NCBI RefSeq assembly: GCF_001544755.2
Contig: NZ_FCOF02000038.1
Location: 1 to 62,263, forward strand
Source: Caballeronia catudaia
GTDB lineage: Bacteria > Pseudomonadota > Gammaproteobacteria > Burkholderiales > Burkholderiaceae
Length of the DNA: 62,263 bases
Direction: 5' to 3'
Both the position numbers and the translations under genes were made by a program. The notes beneath the pieces are model-generated. The model was not told the origin of the DNA. It saw nothing but the letters and a program-made list of their open reading frames with translations, and did no database searches. Below, piece by piece: positions 52,849-60,799 of this stretch. Position 1 is the first letter of the stretch, and the number at the start of each line of letters is the position of its first letter.

Positions 52849-54386
52849 CTGAGCTCCTCAGTGTGGGAAAGCGAAAGTCCGAGCTGCGCGCGCCGCGTGA
52901 GCCACGGCGTCGGCCGGTAGCGCGGATCGCCGAGCACGGCGAACATGTTGCGCAAAATGGTGAGGATCGTCGCGGCGCCGAGCGTATCGCCGAGCGCGAG
53001 CGGGCCGTGCGGATAGCCGAGGCCGAGCATCACGGCGAGATCGATGTCCGCGGGCGTCGCGATGCCTTGCTGCGCGATGTCGCAGCCGATATTGACGATC
53101 GTCGCCACGACGCGTTGCGCGACGAAGCCGGCCGAATCGCGGATCACGCTGACGGGCACGCCGTCGAAGGCGAAGAGGGCGTGCGCGGCGTCGCGCATGG
53201 CGGGCGTGGTCGCGGGCGTCGTCATGATCGTCCGGCGCGCGACGGTGTCGAGCGGAAAGAGCGTGTCGACGGCGACGACGCGCGTCGCGTCGAGATGCTC
53301 GTTGACGGCGGCGCTCGTCGCATCGAAGCCGAGCGGCGTCACGAGGATCAGCGAATCCGGCTCGGGCGTGTGGCCGCCGTCGATGTGCACCGAGCAATCG
53401 CATCGGGCGATCAGCTTCAGCACGTCCTCGCGTCCGGCGTGCGAGGCGCGGCTGATCCAGACGCGCGCCGGCAGTCGCGTGGGGGCGGCGGGCTCGGGCG
53501 GCACGTCCTGCTTGCCGTCTACATAACGATAAAACCCTTCTCCCGTCTTGCGCCCGATGAGCCCGCCGGCGAGCCGCGTGCCCGTGATCGGCGACGGCCT
53601 GAAGCGCGGCTCTTCATAAAACTGGTGATAGATCGATTCCATCACCGGATGCGAGACGTCGAGCGCCGTGAGATCGAGCAATTCGAACGGCCCGAGCCGG
53701 AAGCCCGCCTGCTCGCGCATGATGCGGTCGATGTCCGCGAAACTCGCGACACCTTCGCTCGCCACGCGCAGGCCTTCCGTGTTCATGCCGCGCCCGGCGT
53801 GATTGACGATGAAGCCCGGCATGTCCTTCGCGCGCACCGGCGTGTGGCCCATGCGCCGCGCGAGGTCCGTGAGGGCATCGCCCGCGCGCGGATCGCCGCG
53901 CAGGCCGTCGATCACTTCGACGACGCGCATCAGCGGCACGGGGTTGAAGAAGTGAAAGCCCGCGACGCGTTCCGGATGCGCGCAGCCGGCGGCTATCGCG
54001 GTGATCGAAAGGGACGAGGTATTCGACGCGAGGATGCAATGCTCACCGACCACCGCTTCGAGCTCGCGGAACAGTTCGCGCTTGATGTCGAGATTCTCGA
54101 CGATCGCCTCGACGATGGCGTCGCAATCAGACAGTTCGCTTTTGTCGCCCGCATCGCGGATACGAGCGAGCGCCGCATGCGCATCGGCTTCCTTGAGCTT
54201 GCCCTTCGCGGTGAGCTTCGCGAGCGTGTCGGAGAGATATGCGCGCGCGGCGGCGAGCGCGTTCGGATTCGTATCGTAGAGGCGCACGTTCAGCCCGCCG
54301 AGCGCCGCGATCTGCGCGATGCCGCGCCCCATCGCGCCGCTGCCGACGATGCCGAGCGTCTCGATCCTGTATTCGTGCTGACTCAT
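52845..54386 (-). CDS. 3-hydroxyacyl-CoA dehydrogenase
   Basis: 513 residues. The NAD-binding Rossmann motif GIVGSGAMGRGIAQIA lies at about 12-27. The catalytic region is ASNTSSLSITAIAAGCAHPERVAGFHFFNPVPLMRVVEVI. A 3HCDH C-terminal domain follows, and a second one (about 400-500) makes the length of about 510, as in PaaH-type dehydrogenases. The linker between them (about 285-390) is Asp/Arg-rich and variable. The gene overlaps the crotonase gene by 4 bases and probably heads the catabolic run together with the upstream aminotransferase gene 63 bases away. Confidence 0.9.
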   Translation of the reverse strand: MSQHEYRIETLGIVGSGAMGRGIAQIAALGGLNVRLYDTNPNALAAARAYLSDTLAKLTAKGKLKEADAHAALARIRDAGDKSELSDCDAIVEAIVENLDIKRELFRELEAVVGEHCILASNTSSLSITAIAAGCAHPERVAGFHFFNPVPLMRVVEVIDGLRGDPRAGDALTDLARRMGHTPVRAKDMPGFIVNHAGRGMNTEGLRVASEGVASFADIDRIMREQAGFRLGPFELLDLTALDVSHPVMESIYHQFYEEPRFRPSPITGTRLAGGLIGRKTGEGFYRYVDGKQDVPPEPAAPTRLPARVWISRASHAGREDVLKLIARCDCSVHIDGGHTPEPDSLILVTPLGFDATSAAVNEHLDATRVVAVDTLFPLDTVARRTIMTTPATTPAMRDAAHALFAFDGVPVSVIRDSAGFVAQRVVATIVNIGCDIAQQGIATPADIDLAVMLGLGYPHGPLALGDTLGAATILTILRNMFAVLGDPRYRPTPWLTRRAQLGLSLSHTEELR

Positions 54387-54449
54387 GATGCGGCTCTGCT
54401 CCTCAAAAGGATGGAACGCATGGTCGGCGCTGACGAGCCGCGCCGTCGC

Positions 54450-55631
54450 TCAGAGTTTTGCGAGACGTTCGAGCGCGAGCGCGAGCGTCTCTTCCTTCTT
54501 CGCGAAGCAAAAGCGCACGACGCCCGATTCATGGCTCTCGTGATAGAACGCGGACACCGGGATTGCGGCCACGCCGATCTCGCTCGTGAGCCATTGCGCG
54601 AAATCGGCTTCGGGCATGTCGCTGATCTTCGAGTAATCGACGCACTGGAAATACGTGCCGTCGCACGGCAAAAGCGCGAAGCGCGTGTTCGCGAGACCCG
54701 TGCGGAAGAAGTCGCGCTTTCTCTGATAGAACGCCGGCAGCTCCAGATACGGCTTCGGGTCTTCGAGATAGTGCGCGAGGCCGATCTGCATCGGCGTGTT
54801 CACCGTGAACACGTTGAACTGATGCACCTTGCGGAATTCGGCGCTCAGCGCGGCGGGCGCGGCCACATAGCCCACTTTCCAGCCGGTCACGTGGAAGGTC
54901 TTGCCGAAGCTCGACACGACGAAGCTGCGCTTCGCCAGTTCCGGATAACGCGACACGCTCTCGTGCGGCGCGTTGTCGTAGACCATGTGCTCGTAGACTT
55001 CGTCCGAGACGATCAGCACGTTGGTGCCCCGCACGATCTCTTCGAGCTTTTTCATGTCGTTCGCGCGCCACACGCGGCCGGTCGGATTGTGCGGCGTGTT
55101 GATCATCAGAAGGCGCGTCTTCGGCGTGATCGCGGCGGCGATCTTGTCGAAGGGCAGCGCGTAATCCGGCGCTTCGAGCGACACGAACACCGGCTTGCCG
55201 CCCGCGAGTTCGATCGACGGCACATAGCTGTCGTACATCGGCTCGATCACGATGACTTCATCGCCCGGATGCACGCAGCACAGAATGGCCGTCAGCAGCG
55301 CCTGCGTCGCGCCGGCGGTCACGGTGATTTCGGTGTCGGGGTCGTACGTGCGGCCATAGAGCGCATCGATCTTGCGCGCGATCGCCTGGCGCAGGGGCGC
55401 GGCGCCCGCCATCGGCGGATACTGGTTGTGACCGTCGCGCATCGCGCTCGCGACGGCATCGACGATGCGCGCATCGCAATCGAAATCGGGGAAACCCTGA
55501 CCGAGATTCACCGCGCCTTTTTGCGCTGCGAGCGCGCTCATCACGGTGAAGATGGTCGTGCCCACATCTGGCAGACGCGACGGGAAAGAAAGCTCGGGCG
55601 GTGTCGGCGGCAATTCGTGCGTGGCGTTCAT
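54450..55631 (-). CDS. PLP-dependent aminotransferase, class I (YbdL/methionine aminotransferase-like)
   Basis: 393 residues from MNATHELPPTPPEL. The PLP lysine is Lys244 in SSFGKTFHVTGWKVGY. Other fold-type I features are NLGQGFPDFD, QYPPMAGAAPLRQAIARKI, TAGATQALLTAI and TPHNPTGRVW. The QGFPDFD start and FGKTFHVTGWK are those of the kynurenine aminotransferase/YbdL branch, which takes methionine and aromatic amino acids with keto acids. It lies 63 bases ahead of the hydroxyacyl-CoA dehydrogenase gene on the same strand; whether it shares the pathway is unclear. An eight-residue longer start at 55655 is possible. Confidence 0.88.
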   Translation of the reverse strand: MNATHELPPTPPELSFPSRLPDVGTTIFTVMSALAAQKGAVNLGQGFPDFDCDARIVDAVASAMRDGHNQYPPMAGAAPLRQAIARKIDALYGRTYDPDTEITVTAGATQALLTAILCCVHPGDEVIVIEPMYDSYVPSIELAGGKPVFVSLEAPDYALPFDKIAAAITPKTRLLMINTPHNPTGRVWRANDMKKLEEIVRGTNVLIVSDEVYEHMVYDNAPHESVSRYPELAKRSFVVSSFGKTFHVTGWKVGYVAAPAALSAEFRKVHQFNVFTVNTPMQIGLAHYLEDPKPYLELPAFYQRKRDFFRTGLANTRFALLPCDGTYFQCVDYSKISDMPEADFAQWLTSEIGVAAIPVSAFYHESHESGVVRFCFAKKEETLALALERLAKL

Positions 55632-55675
55632 GGTCGTGTGGGCAGAAAGTGGCACGCGCCTATTCTAAGGCAGCG

Positions 55676-56164
55676 TCAGACGATGGCCGTGGCCGGCGCG
55701 ATATGCGCGTCGAGTTCGACGACGAACGGCTTCGGCTCGGCGATGCGAAACGCGAAATCACGCGCGACCCGGCGCGCGAGCTTCAACACCGCGCGGTCCT
55801 TCGACACGAGCCAGGCGGCACCCGACGCGTGCGCGAGTTCCAGAAACTTTTGATCGTCGCGGTCTTTGCATTTGGGCAAGGGGCGTTCGCTTTCATCGGG
55901 CGTCGCGGCGACGAGCGTCGACAGGCGCGCGACCGTCGCGAGCGCCGCGGTCTTGTCGACCTCCATGCGCACGAATTGCGGATAGTCGAGCACGCGCGTG
56001 AGTTCCCTGAGGCAGCGCTCATCGATCAGCGCTTCGAGCGTGCGGGCAACGAGCGCCGCGAGAATCGGGCGCGTGGCGGGGTCGTCGAACACGAGGATGT
56101 CGATCCAGACATTCGAATCGAGCACCACGCGCATCGGCAGCGGCGGCGCGGCGGAATTGTCCAT
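55676..56164 (-). CDS. PIN-domain protein (putative toxin, COG1569-like)
   Basis: 162 residues from MDNSAAPPLPMRVVLDSNVW; a TTG-started form is 3 residues longer. The PIN nuclease acidic residues are visible: Asp16 in VVLDSNVW, Glu in CLRELTRVL, and the Asp group in CKDRDDQKFLELA and LVSKDRAVL. PIN proteins of this branch are annotated as putative toxin ribonucleases. No antitoxin-like small gene is adjacent: one side is the aminotransferase and the other the divergent yaaA. It is likely solitary or non-toxic. The gene is divergent from yaaA with a 57-base gap. Confidence 0.75.
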   Translation of the reverse strand: MDNSAAPPLPMRVVLDSNVWIDILVFDDPATRPILAALVARTLEALIDERCLRELTRVLDYPQFVRMEVDKTAALATVARLSTLVAATPDESERPLPKCKDRDDQKFLELAHASGAAWLVSKDRAVLKLARRVARDFAFRIAEPKPFVVELDAHIAPATAIV

Positions 56165-56221
56165 TCGATACAATCAGGGGTTTATGCCAAATGATCGCCG
56201 GCGGCGTGCCGGCGAGCCTCC

Positions 56222-57001
56222 ATGATAATCGTTCTCTCGCCCGCCAAATCGCTCGACTACGAGACGCCTCCACATATCAGGAAGCACACGCTGCCGCAAT
56301 TCGTCGATGACGCCGCCGAACTGATCGGCGGCCTGCGCGCGCTTTCGCCGCAGCAGATCGGCGGCATGATGGGCATTTCCGATCAACTCGCGGCGCTGAA
56401 TTTTCAGCGTTACGCCGACTGGTCGACGACCTTCGACGCGCATAACTCGAAGCAGGCGGTGCTTGCGTTCAATGGCGACGTGTACGAAGGCTTTGCCGCG
56501 AAAACGCTTTCGGCGAGCGATCTCGATTTCGCGCAGAACCACGTGCGCGTGCTGTCGGGGCTGTATGGACTCTTGCGGCCGCTCGATCTGCTGCAGCCGT
56601 ACCGGCTCGAAATGGGCACGCGCTTTCCGAACGCGCGCGGCAAGGATTTATACGCGTTCTGGGGCGAGCGCATCACGGCGGCGCTCAACGAGCAATTCAA
56701 GAAGCAGCGCGGCGCGCGCGTGCTGGTGAATTGCGCGTCGGAGGAATATTTCAAGTCGGTCAAGCCGAGGCTGCTCACCGCGCCCGTCATCTCGCCGGTG
56801 TTCGAGGACTGGAAGGGCGGCCGCTACAAGATCATCAGCTTTCACGCGAAGCGCGCGCGCGGCCTGATGGCGCGGTATGCAGTCGAGCATCGCATCGACG
56901 AGCCGCAAGCGCTCAAGGGCTTCGACAGTGAAGGCTACAAGTTCGATGCGAAGGCGTCGAACGATACGACCTACGTATTTCGACGCCGCGTCGCGGAATG
57001 A
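56222..57001 (+). CDS. yaaA: Peroxide stress protein YaaA (DUF328/UPF0246)
   Basis: 259 residues. Family signatures are MIIVLSPAKSLDYETP, LNFQRYADW, FNGDVYEGF, GLYGLLRPLDLLQPYRLEMG, NCASEEYFKSV and ISFHAKRARGLMARY. YaaA lowers unincorporated iron during hydrogen peroxide stress in E. coli and binds DNA in vitro. The C-terminal DSEGYKFD... is typical. It overlaps an ATG at 56998 by 4 bases, but the following gene more likely starts at 57031. Confidence 0.93.
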   Translation: MIIVLSPAKSLDYETPPHIRKHTLPQFVDDAAELIGGLRALSPQQIGGMMGISDQLAALNFQRYADWSTTFDAHNSKQAVLAFNGDVYEGFAAKTLSASDLDFAQNHVRVLSGLYGLLRPLDLLQPYRLEMGTRFPNARGKDLYAFWGERITAALNEQFKKQRGARVLVNCASEEYFKSVKPRLLTAPVISPVFEDWKGGRYKIISFHAKRARGLMARYAVEHRIDEPQALKGFDSEGYKFDAKASNDTTYVFRRRVAE

Positions 57002-57030
57002 AACTCGCGCGGCAAGCACAAGGAACGCAC

Positions 57031-58194
57031 ATGAGCATCATCTCCATCTCCAGCAACTTCGACGCGGGCGCGATCGAAGTCCTCGACGCCGACGATCCCG
57101 CCGACATCCGCCTGCGCGTTCGTCCCGACTCGCACGCCGATTTCGCGCAATGGTTCTACTTCCGCGTGTCCGGCGCGCGGGGCGAGCGCCTCGTGATGAC
57201 CTTCGAGAACGCGGCGCAGTGCGCGTTTCCCGAAGGCTGGCGCGATTACGACGCGGTTGCGAGCTATGACCGTGTGAACTGGTTCCGCGTGTCGACCGAA
57301 TATGACGGTCAGGTGATGAAGATCGATCACACGCCGGATTTCGACTGCATCTACTACGCGTACTTCGAGCCGTACAGCGAGGAGCGTCATTCGGAATTTC
57401 TCGGGGCGGTTCAGCAGATGCCGCTCGCGACGCTGACCGATCTCGGCAGCACGGTGCAGGGCCGCCCGATGTCGGTGCTCTCGCTCGGCATTCCGGACTT
57501 CGGCGACGCCGAGCCGAAGAAGAAAATCTGGATCATCGCGCGCCAGCATCCCGGCGAGACGATGGCCGAATGGTTCGTCGAAGGGCTCGTGAAACGCCTC
57601 GCCGGTTTCGGCGACTGGTCGGGCGATCCGGTTGCACGCTTGCTCTTCGAGCGCGCCATCTTCCATATCGTGCCGAACATGAATCCGGACGGCAGCGTGC
57701 TCGGCAACCTGCGCACCAACGCGGCGGGCGCGAATCTGAATCGCGAATGGATGGAGCCGAGCGCCGAGCGTAGTCCGGAGGTCCTTGCCGTGCGCGAGGC
57801 CATCGAGGAGACGGGCTGCGACATGTTCTTCGATATCCACGGCGACGAAGCCATTCCCTATGTGTTCGTCGCTGGCTCCGAGATGCTGCCGGGCTTCACC
57901 GAGCGGCAAGCGAAAGAGCAGCAGGCGTTCGTCGACTTCTTCAGGCAGGCGAGCCCGGATTTCCAGACCGTATACGGCTACGAGTCGAGCAAGTATCAGA
58001 CGGATGCGCTCAAGCTCGCGTCGAAGTACATCGGCAACGAGTACAAGTGCCTGTCGCTCACGCTGGAAATGCCGTTCAAGGACAACGCGAACCTGCCGGA
58101 CGAGAGCGTCGGCTGGAACGGCGCGCGCAGCGCCGCGCTCGGTGCGTCGATGCTTCAGGCGATTCTGTGGCATCTGCAGTCGTCCGGCGCCTGA
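57031..58194 (+). CDS. M14 family zinc carboxypeptidase (cytosolic carboxypeptidase-like)
   Basis: 387 residues from MSIISISSNFDAGAIEVLD, chosen because AAGGAACGCAC precedes it; an ATG at 56998 overlapping yaaA would add 11 residues. The N-terminal beta-sandwich (FYFRVSGARGERLVMTFENA) precedes the peptidase domain, an arrangement of the CCP/M14D branch. Zinc ligands are His173 and Glu176 in RQHPGETMAE and His270 in FDIHGDE. The catalytic Glu is probably in SLTLEMPFKD. NPDGSVLGNLRTNAAGANLNREW is family-diagnostic. In bacteria the physiological substrate is largely unknown; no signal peptide, so cytoplasmic. Confidence 0.88.
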   Translation: MSIISISSNFDAGAIEVLDADDPADIRLRVRPDSHADFAQWFYFRVSGARGERLVMTFENAAQCAFPEGWRDYDAVASYDRVNWFRVSTEYDGQVMKIDHTPDFDCIYYAYFEPYSEERHSEFLGAVQQMPLATLTDLGSTVQGRPMSVLSLGIPDFGDAEPKKKIWIIARQHPGETMAEWFVEGLVKRLAGFGDWSGDPVARLLFERAIFHIVPNMNPDGSVLGNLRTNAAGANLNREWMEPSAERSPEVLAVREAIEETGCDMFFDIHGDEAIPYVFVAGSEMLPGFTERQAKEQQAFVDFFRQASPDFQTVYGYESSKYQTDALKLASKYIGNEYKCLSLTLEMPFKDNANLPDESVGWNGARSAALGASMLQAILWHLQSSGA

Positions 58195-58223
58195 GAGCCG
58201 GCAACTCGGCTCGCCGCGGATGT

Positions 58224-58262
58224 GAAAAGGGCGTGGCCACTTCGTGTGGCCACGCCCTTTTT
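58224..58262. terminator. Strong bidirectional terminator
   Basis: AAAAGGGCGTGGCCAC pairs with GTGGCCACGCCCTTTTT around a short loop, with A-run and T-run flanks, between convergent genes. Confidence 0.93.
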
Positions 58263-58292
58263 CGCAGTGTCTTTGCGCAGGAAAGACGCGGG

Positions 58293-58904
58293 TTAGTGCT
58301 TCTTGGTCGTCTTCTTGGTCGACTTGGACGCGCTGCTCGTCTTGGCCGATGACTTCGATGTGCTTTTGGCCGTGCTCGTCTTGCCCGATAACGCCTTGGT
58401 CTTTGCGCCATGCTTGCCCTTCGTGCTGCGCGCCGAATTTGGCTCGGCGCGTGTGCGCAACGGCGGCACGGGATCGTTCCAGCCGAAGGCGAGCATCTGA
58501 CTGCCCACATAGCCGCAGCGGAACGTGAGTGGAGTGGGATCGCGCTCGCCGCTTTTCGGCATGCCCCGACCTTCGACGGTCACGACGTTGTCCACCTTGA
58601 TTCGCTGCTTCTTCTCGTCGAACGAATCATTCCACGGTTCGATGGTGGAATGCGAGGCATCGAACGAGGCCGGCGGGAACTCGACGTGATCGAAGGCCGA
58701 AGATGTGCTGGCGATGAAGTTGCCATGCGCGGCGCAATCAGCGATGAGCGGATTGGCCTTGAAGTCGGTGACGAAGTGGTGAATCAGTTCATTGCGCTCG
58801 TCGAGCGAATCGGCAAAAGCGGACGCCGCGCATATCAATGACGCGCATACCGCCAACCGGCCGACGAGCCGCAGGAGCCGGCGCGGTGCGTAGTTACTTT
58901 CCAT
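58293..58904 (-). CDS. Exported protein with Lys/Ser/Thr-rich tail (BspC-like)
   Basis: 203 residues from MESNYAPRRLLRLVGRLAVC; the signal peptide ends near SAFADS. The globular middle (residues about 35-145) includes ELIHHFVTDFKANPLIADCAAHG and VTVEGRGMPKSGERDPTPLTFRCGYVGSQMLAFGWND, with two Cys that could form a disulfide. I tentatively recognise this as the BspC-type domain seen in Burkholderia annotation. The last roughly 55 residues are low-complexity Lys/Ser/Thr/Ala (KSTSKSSAKTSSASKS), resembling histone H1-like or cell-surface-binding tails. The longer frame to 58964 starts before any good ribosome site. Function unknown. Confidence 0.65.
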   Translation of the reverse strand: MESNYAPRRLLRLVGRLAVCASLICAASAFADSLDERNELIHHFVTDFKANPLIADCAAHGNFIASTSSAFDHVEFPPASFDASHSTIEPWNDSFDEKKQRIKVDNVVTVEGRGMPKSGERDPTPLTFRCGYVGSQMLAFGWNDPVPPLRTRAEPNSARSTKGKHGAKTKALSGKTSTAKSTSKSSAKTSSASKSTKKTTKKH

Positions 58905-59051
58905 CAAGTCTGGCGCTAAGAAGACACGGGCAAGTAAGATGCGCCGTGTAGGGGAGGAGTTCAATCTTATCGCACTTTGCGCGCATGCCGATTGCCGGAA
59001 ATCCGATATCCGGTGATGCCGATGAAAATGGGCTGATTCCTTTCGCGAATC

Positions 59052-59735
59052 CTAGACACGCGGACCGCGATCGAGGCGATAGCGGCGCACATCGTACGTG
59101 GTGATCCACGCGGGCTTGTACACCGTGATCAGAATGGTAAGCAGGCCGGTGAAGAGCGCCTCACCCGCGCCGAGCAGGAGCGAGCCGCGCGTAAAGGCGG
59201 CGGGAATGACGACAGGTCCGCCGTTAAGCGCCATCTCGAGCAGCACGGTCGCGCCGCACGCCGCCGCGACTGCAGCCGCTGACGCGATGAACCCGTGCCC
59301 CGCGATAAAGGTGACGAGATTGCGCGGCAACACGACGTTGCTCAGGCGTTGCAGCAGGGTAGAGACCGCGACGGGCAACGCGCCGAAAAGGATGTACGTA
59401 GTCGCAACCGAGAGCCACGAAGCATCGAGCACGACCGCGGCAAGGCCAGTGGTCGCCGCCGTGCCGATGAGCGCGAGCCGCCAGTCAAACAGCGTGACCA
59501 TCAGCGTCGCGCCCAGTAGATGAATGACGGGTCCGTCGTCGAACCATGCATTGCACGCCCACAGCACCGAAACCGCGACGATGATGCCTAGCCACACGTT
59601 CTGCAACGTGGCATCCTGCACGCGCGCGAAGGGGCGCTGAAGCAGCGCGAGCGCGAGCAGTCCCGCAGCGGCGATCCAACTGCCGACGGTAAGCCAAAGC
59701 GGTAGCGGTGTGTAGAAGAACCCCATGCCTTGCAT
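59052..59735 (-). CDS. CbiM/NikM-like integral membrane protein
   Basis: 227 residues, about six or seven transmembrane helices (LPLWLTVGSWIAAAGLLALALL; NVWLGIIVAVSVLWACNAWF; and others). The stretch GPVIHLLGATLMVTLFDWRLALIGTAATT resembles energy-coupling factor permeases of the CbiM/NikM group. The diagnostic N-terminal metal-binding MHIxxG start is absent (here MQGMGFFY), and no CbiN, CbiQ or CbiO partner is nearby. It may be an uncharacterised relative rather than a nickel or cobalt importer. A LuxR-type regulator gene lies 59 bases upstream on the same strand. Start could be 59735 or 59726. Confidence 0.65.
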   Translation of the reverse strand: MQGMGFFYTPLPLWLTVGSWIAAAGLLALALLQRPFARVQDATLQNVWLGIIVAVSVLWACNAWFDDGPVIHLLGATLMVTLFDWRLALIGTAATTGLAAVVLDASWLSVATTYILFGALPVAVSTLLQRLSNVVLPRNLVTFIAGHGFIASAAAVAAACGATVLLEMALNGGPVVIPAAFTRGSLLLGAGEALFTGLLTILITVYKPAWITTYDVRRYRLDRGPRV

Positions 59736-59794
59736 ATTACTCGTTGCGCGTAAAACGTGTGCGCAAAGGACGGACCCATTCGCCTCGTTTGTTG

Positions 59795-60604
59795 CTAGAA
59801 CTTCGATTCCGGCTCGGCGGCCATCGGGAGCGCGGCCGCGTCGCTGTCGAGAAGCGACGGGTAGCGCGTCCTCGGCCTGCGCAGCGGAATGACCCCCGGC
59901 TGGCCCGATATCACGCGCGCCGATCTTTCGTTTCCACTGCGCAGAATTTCGAGATGCGAGTTCTGCACGCCGTTGTAAATTGCGACCGCGGCGGCGCGAT
60001 TCGCAGCGCCCAGTTGCTGGAAGATGCTGGCAAGGTGAATTTTCACCGTGCCTTCACTGATGCCCAGCGTCTTCGCGATCATCTTGTTCGTACTTCCCAT
60101 GTGTACGCAACGCATGATCTGCTGCTGCCGGGGCGACAACGCCGGGTGAAGACGGGTTTTGCGCGGAAGCTTCGCGACGGCCTGGGCGCGGCGGGCTGCG
60201 AACTCGAGCGTCAACTCCGGATCGACGACGTCTGGCGGAATATAGTGCCCACCGACGAGCACCATTTCCAGCGCGCGAAGAATCAGGCCCGGGTCGAGCG
60301 ACCGGGGAATGATTCCCATCGCGCCTGCGCTCATCAGCGCATAGACAAGGGCGGCGCCGCAGCGGTCGACCATGACAGACGCGGGTACACGCGGCGCTTC
60401 GTCGAGCAGGCTCTGCAGGTCGCACATGCGCAGGCTGGGCGACCAGTCGACCACGATCATGTCAGGGGTGGAGCGTTTCAAGGCGGATCGGGCTTGTCTC
60501 CAGTCCTTCGCCTCGGTGAATTGCGCCTGGCGCGCAATACGGCGCAGCAATGTTTTCAGGCCCGCGCGGCGCTCCGCGTCGGAGCCAATAATGTTGATTA
60601 TCAT
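59795..60604 (-). CDS. LuxR-family response regulator with atypical receiver
   Basis: 269 residues. The receiver-like domain (1-120) has the phosphoacceptor-like Asp53 in MIVVDWSP. The invariant Lys is replaced by Arg101 in IIPRSLDP, and the usual Ser/Thr by Val in ASVMVD. The LuxR-type helix-turn-helix (about 153-205) is LSPRQQQIMRCVHMGSTNKMIAKTLGISEGTVKIHL. The receiver changes suggest weak or no phosphorylation control. A C-terminal tail of about 50 residues is variable. No histidine kinase is adjacent. It may be co-transcribed with the downstream CbiM-like gene. Confidence 0.83.
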   Translation of the reverse strand: MIINIIGSDAERRAGLKTLLRRIARQAQFTEAKDWRQARSALKRSTPDMIVVDWSPSLRMCDLQSLLDEAPRVPASVMVDRCGAALVYALMSAGAMGIIPRSLDPGLILRALEMVLVGGHYIPPDVVDPELTLEFAARRAQAVAKLPRKTRLHPALSPRQQQIMRCVHMGSTNKMIAKTLGISEGTVKIHLASIFQQLGAANRAAAVAIYNGVQNSHLEILRSGNERSARVISGQPGVIPLRRPRTRYPSLLDSDAAALPMAAEPESKF

Positions 60605-60737
60605 GCTTTACCTCGTGTCAATACACCCGTAGCCCACGGCTTCGGGACTTCGTGCCGTCGAATTTGCCGGCGGCAGTGGTTATATTGACAAATTTCAGGC
60701 GATTTGGCCCCCTATCCGAATGGCATAGGCATAAATA

Positions 60738-60764
60738 CACAAAACCCCGCGCGAGGGCGGGGTT
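60738..60764 (-). terminator. Intrinsic terminator of the DUF2863 gene
   Basis: On the minus strand AACCCCGC (complement of 60757-60764) pairs with GCGGGGTT (complement of 60743-60750), followed by TTGTGTATTTATG. Confidence 0.75.
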
Positions 60765-60799
60765 CGTTTCAGGTCCACGGTGGCGTTTTTCGCCGGTCT

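Noticed and set aside
59736..59794. Cobalamin or nickel riboswitch ahead of the CbiM-like gene
   Set aside because: Only 59 bases separate it from the upstream regulator gene, too short for such riboswitches, and no B12-box-like sequence was seen.
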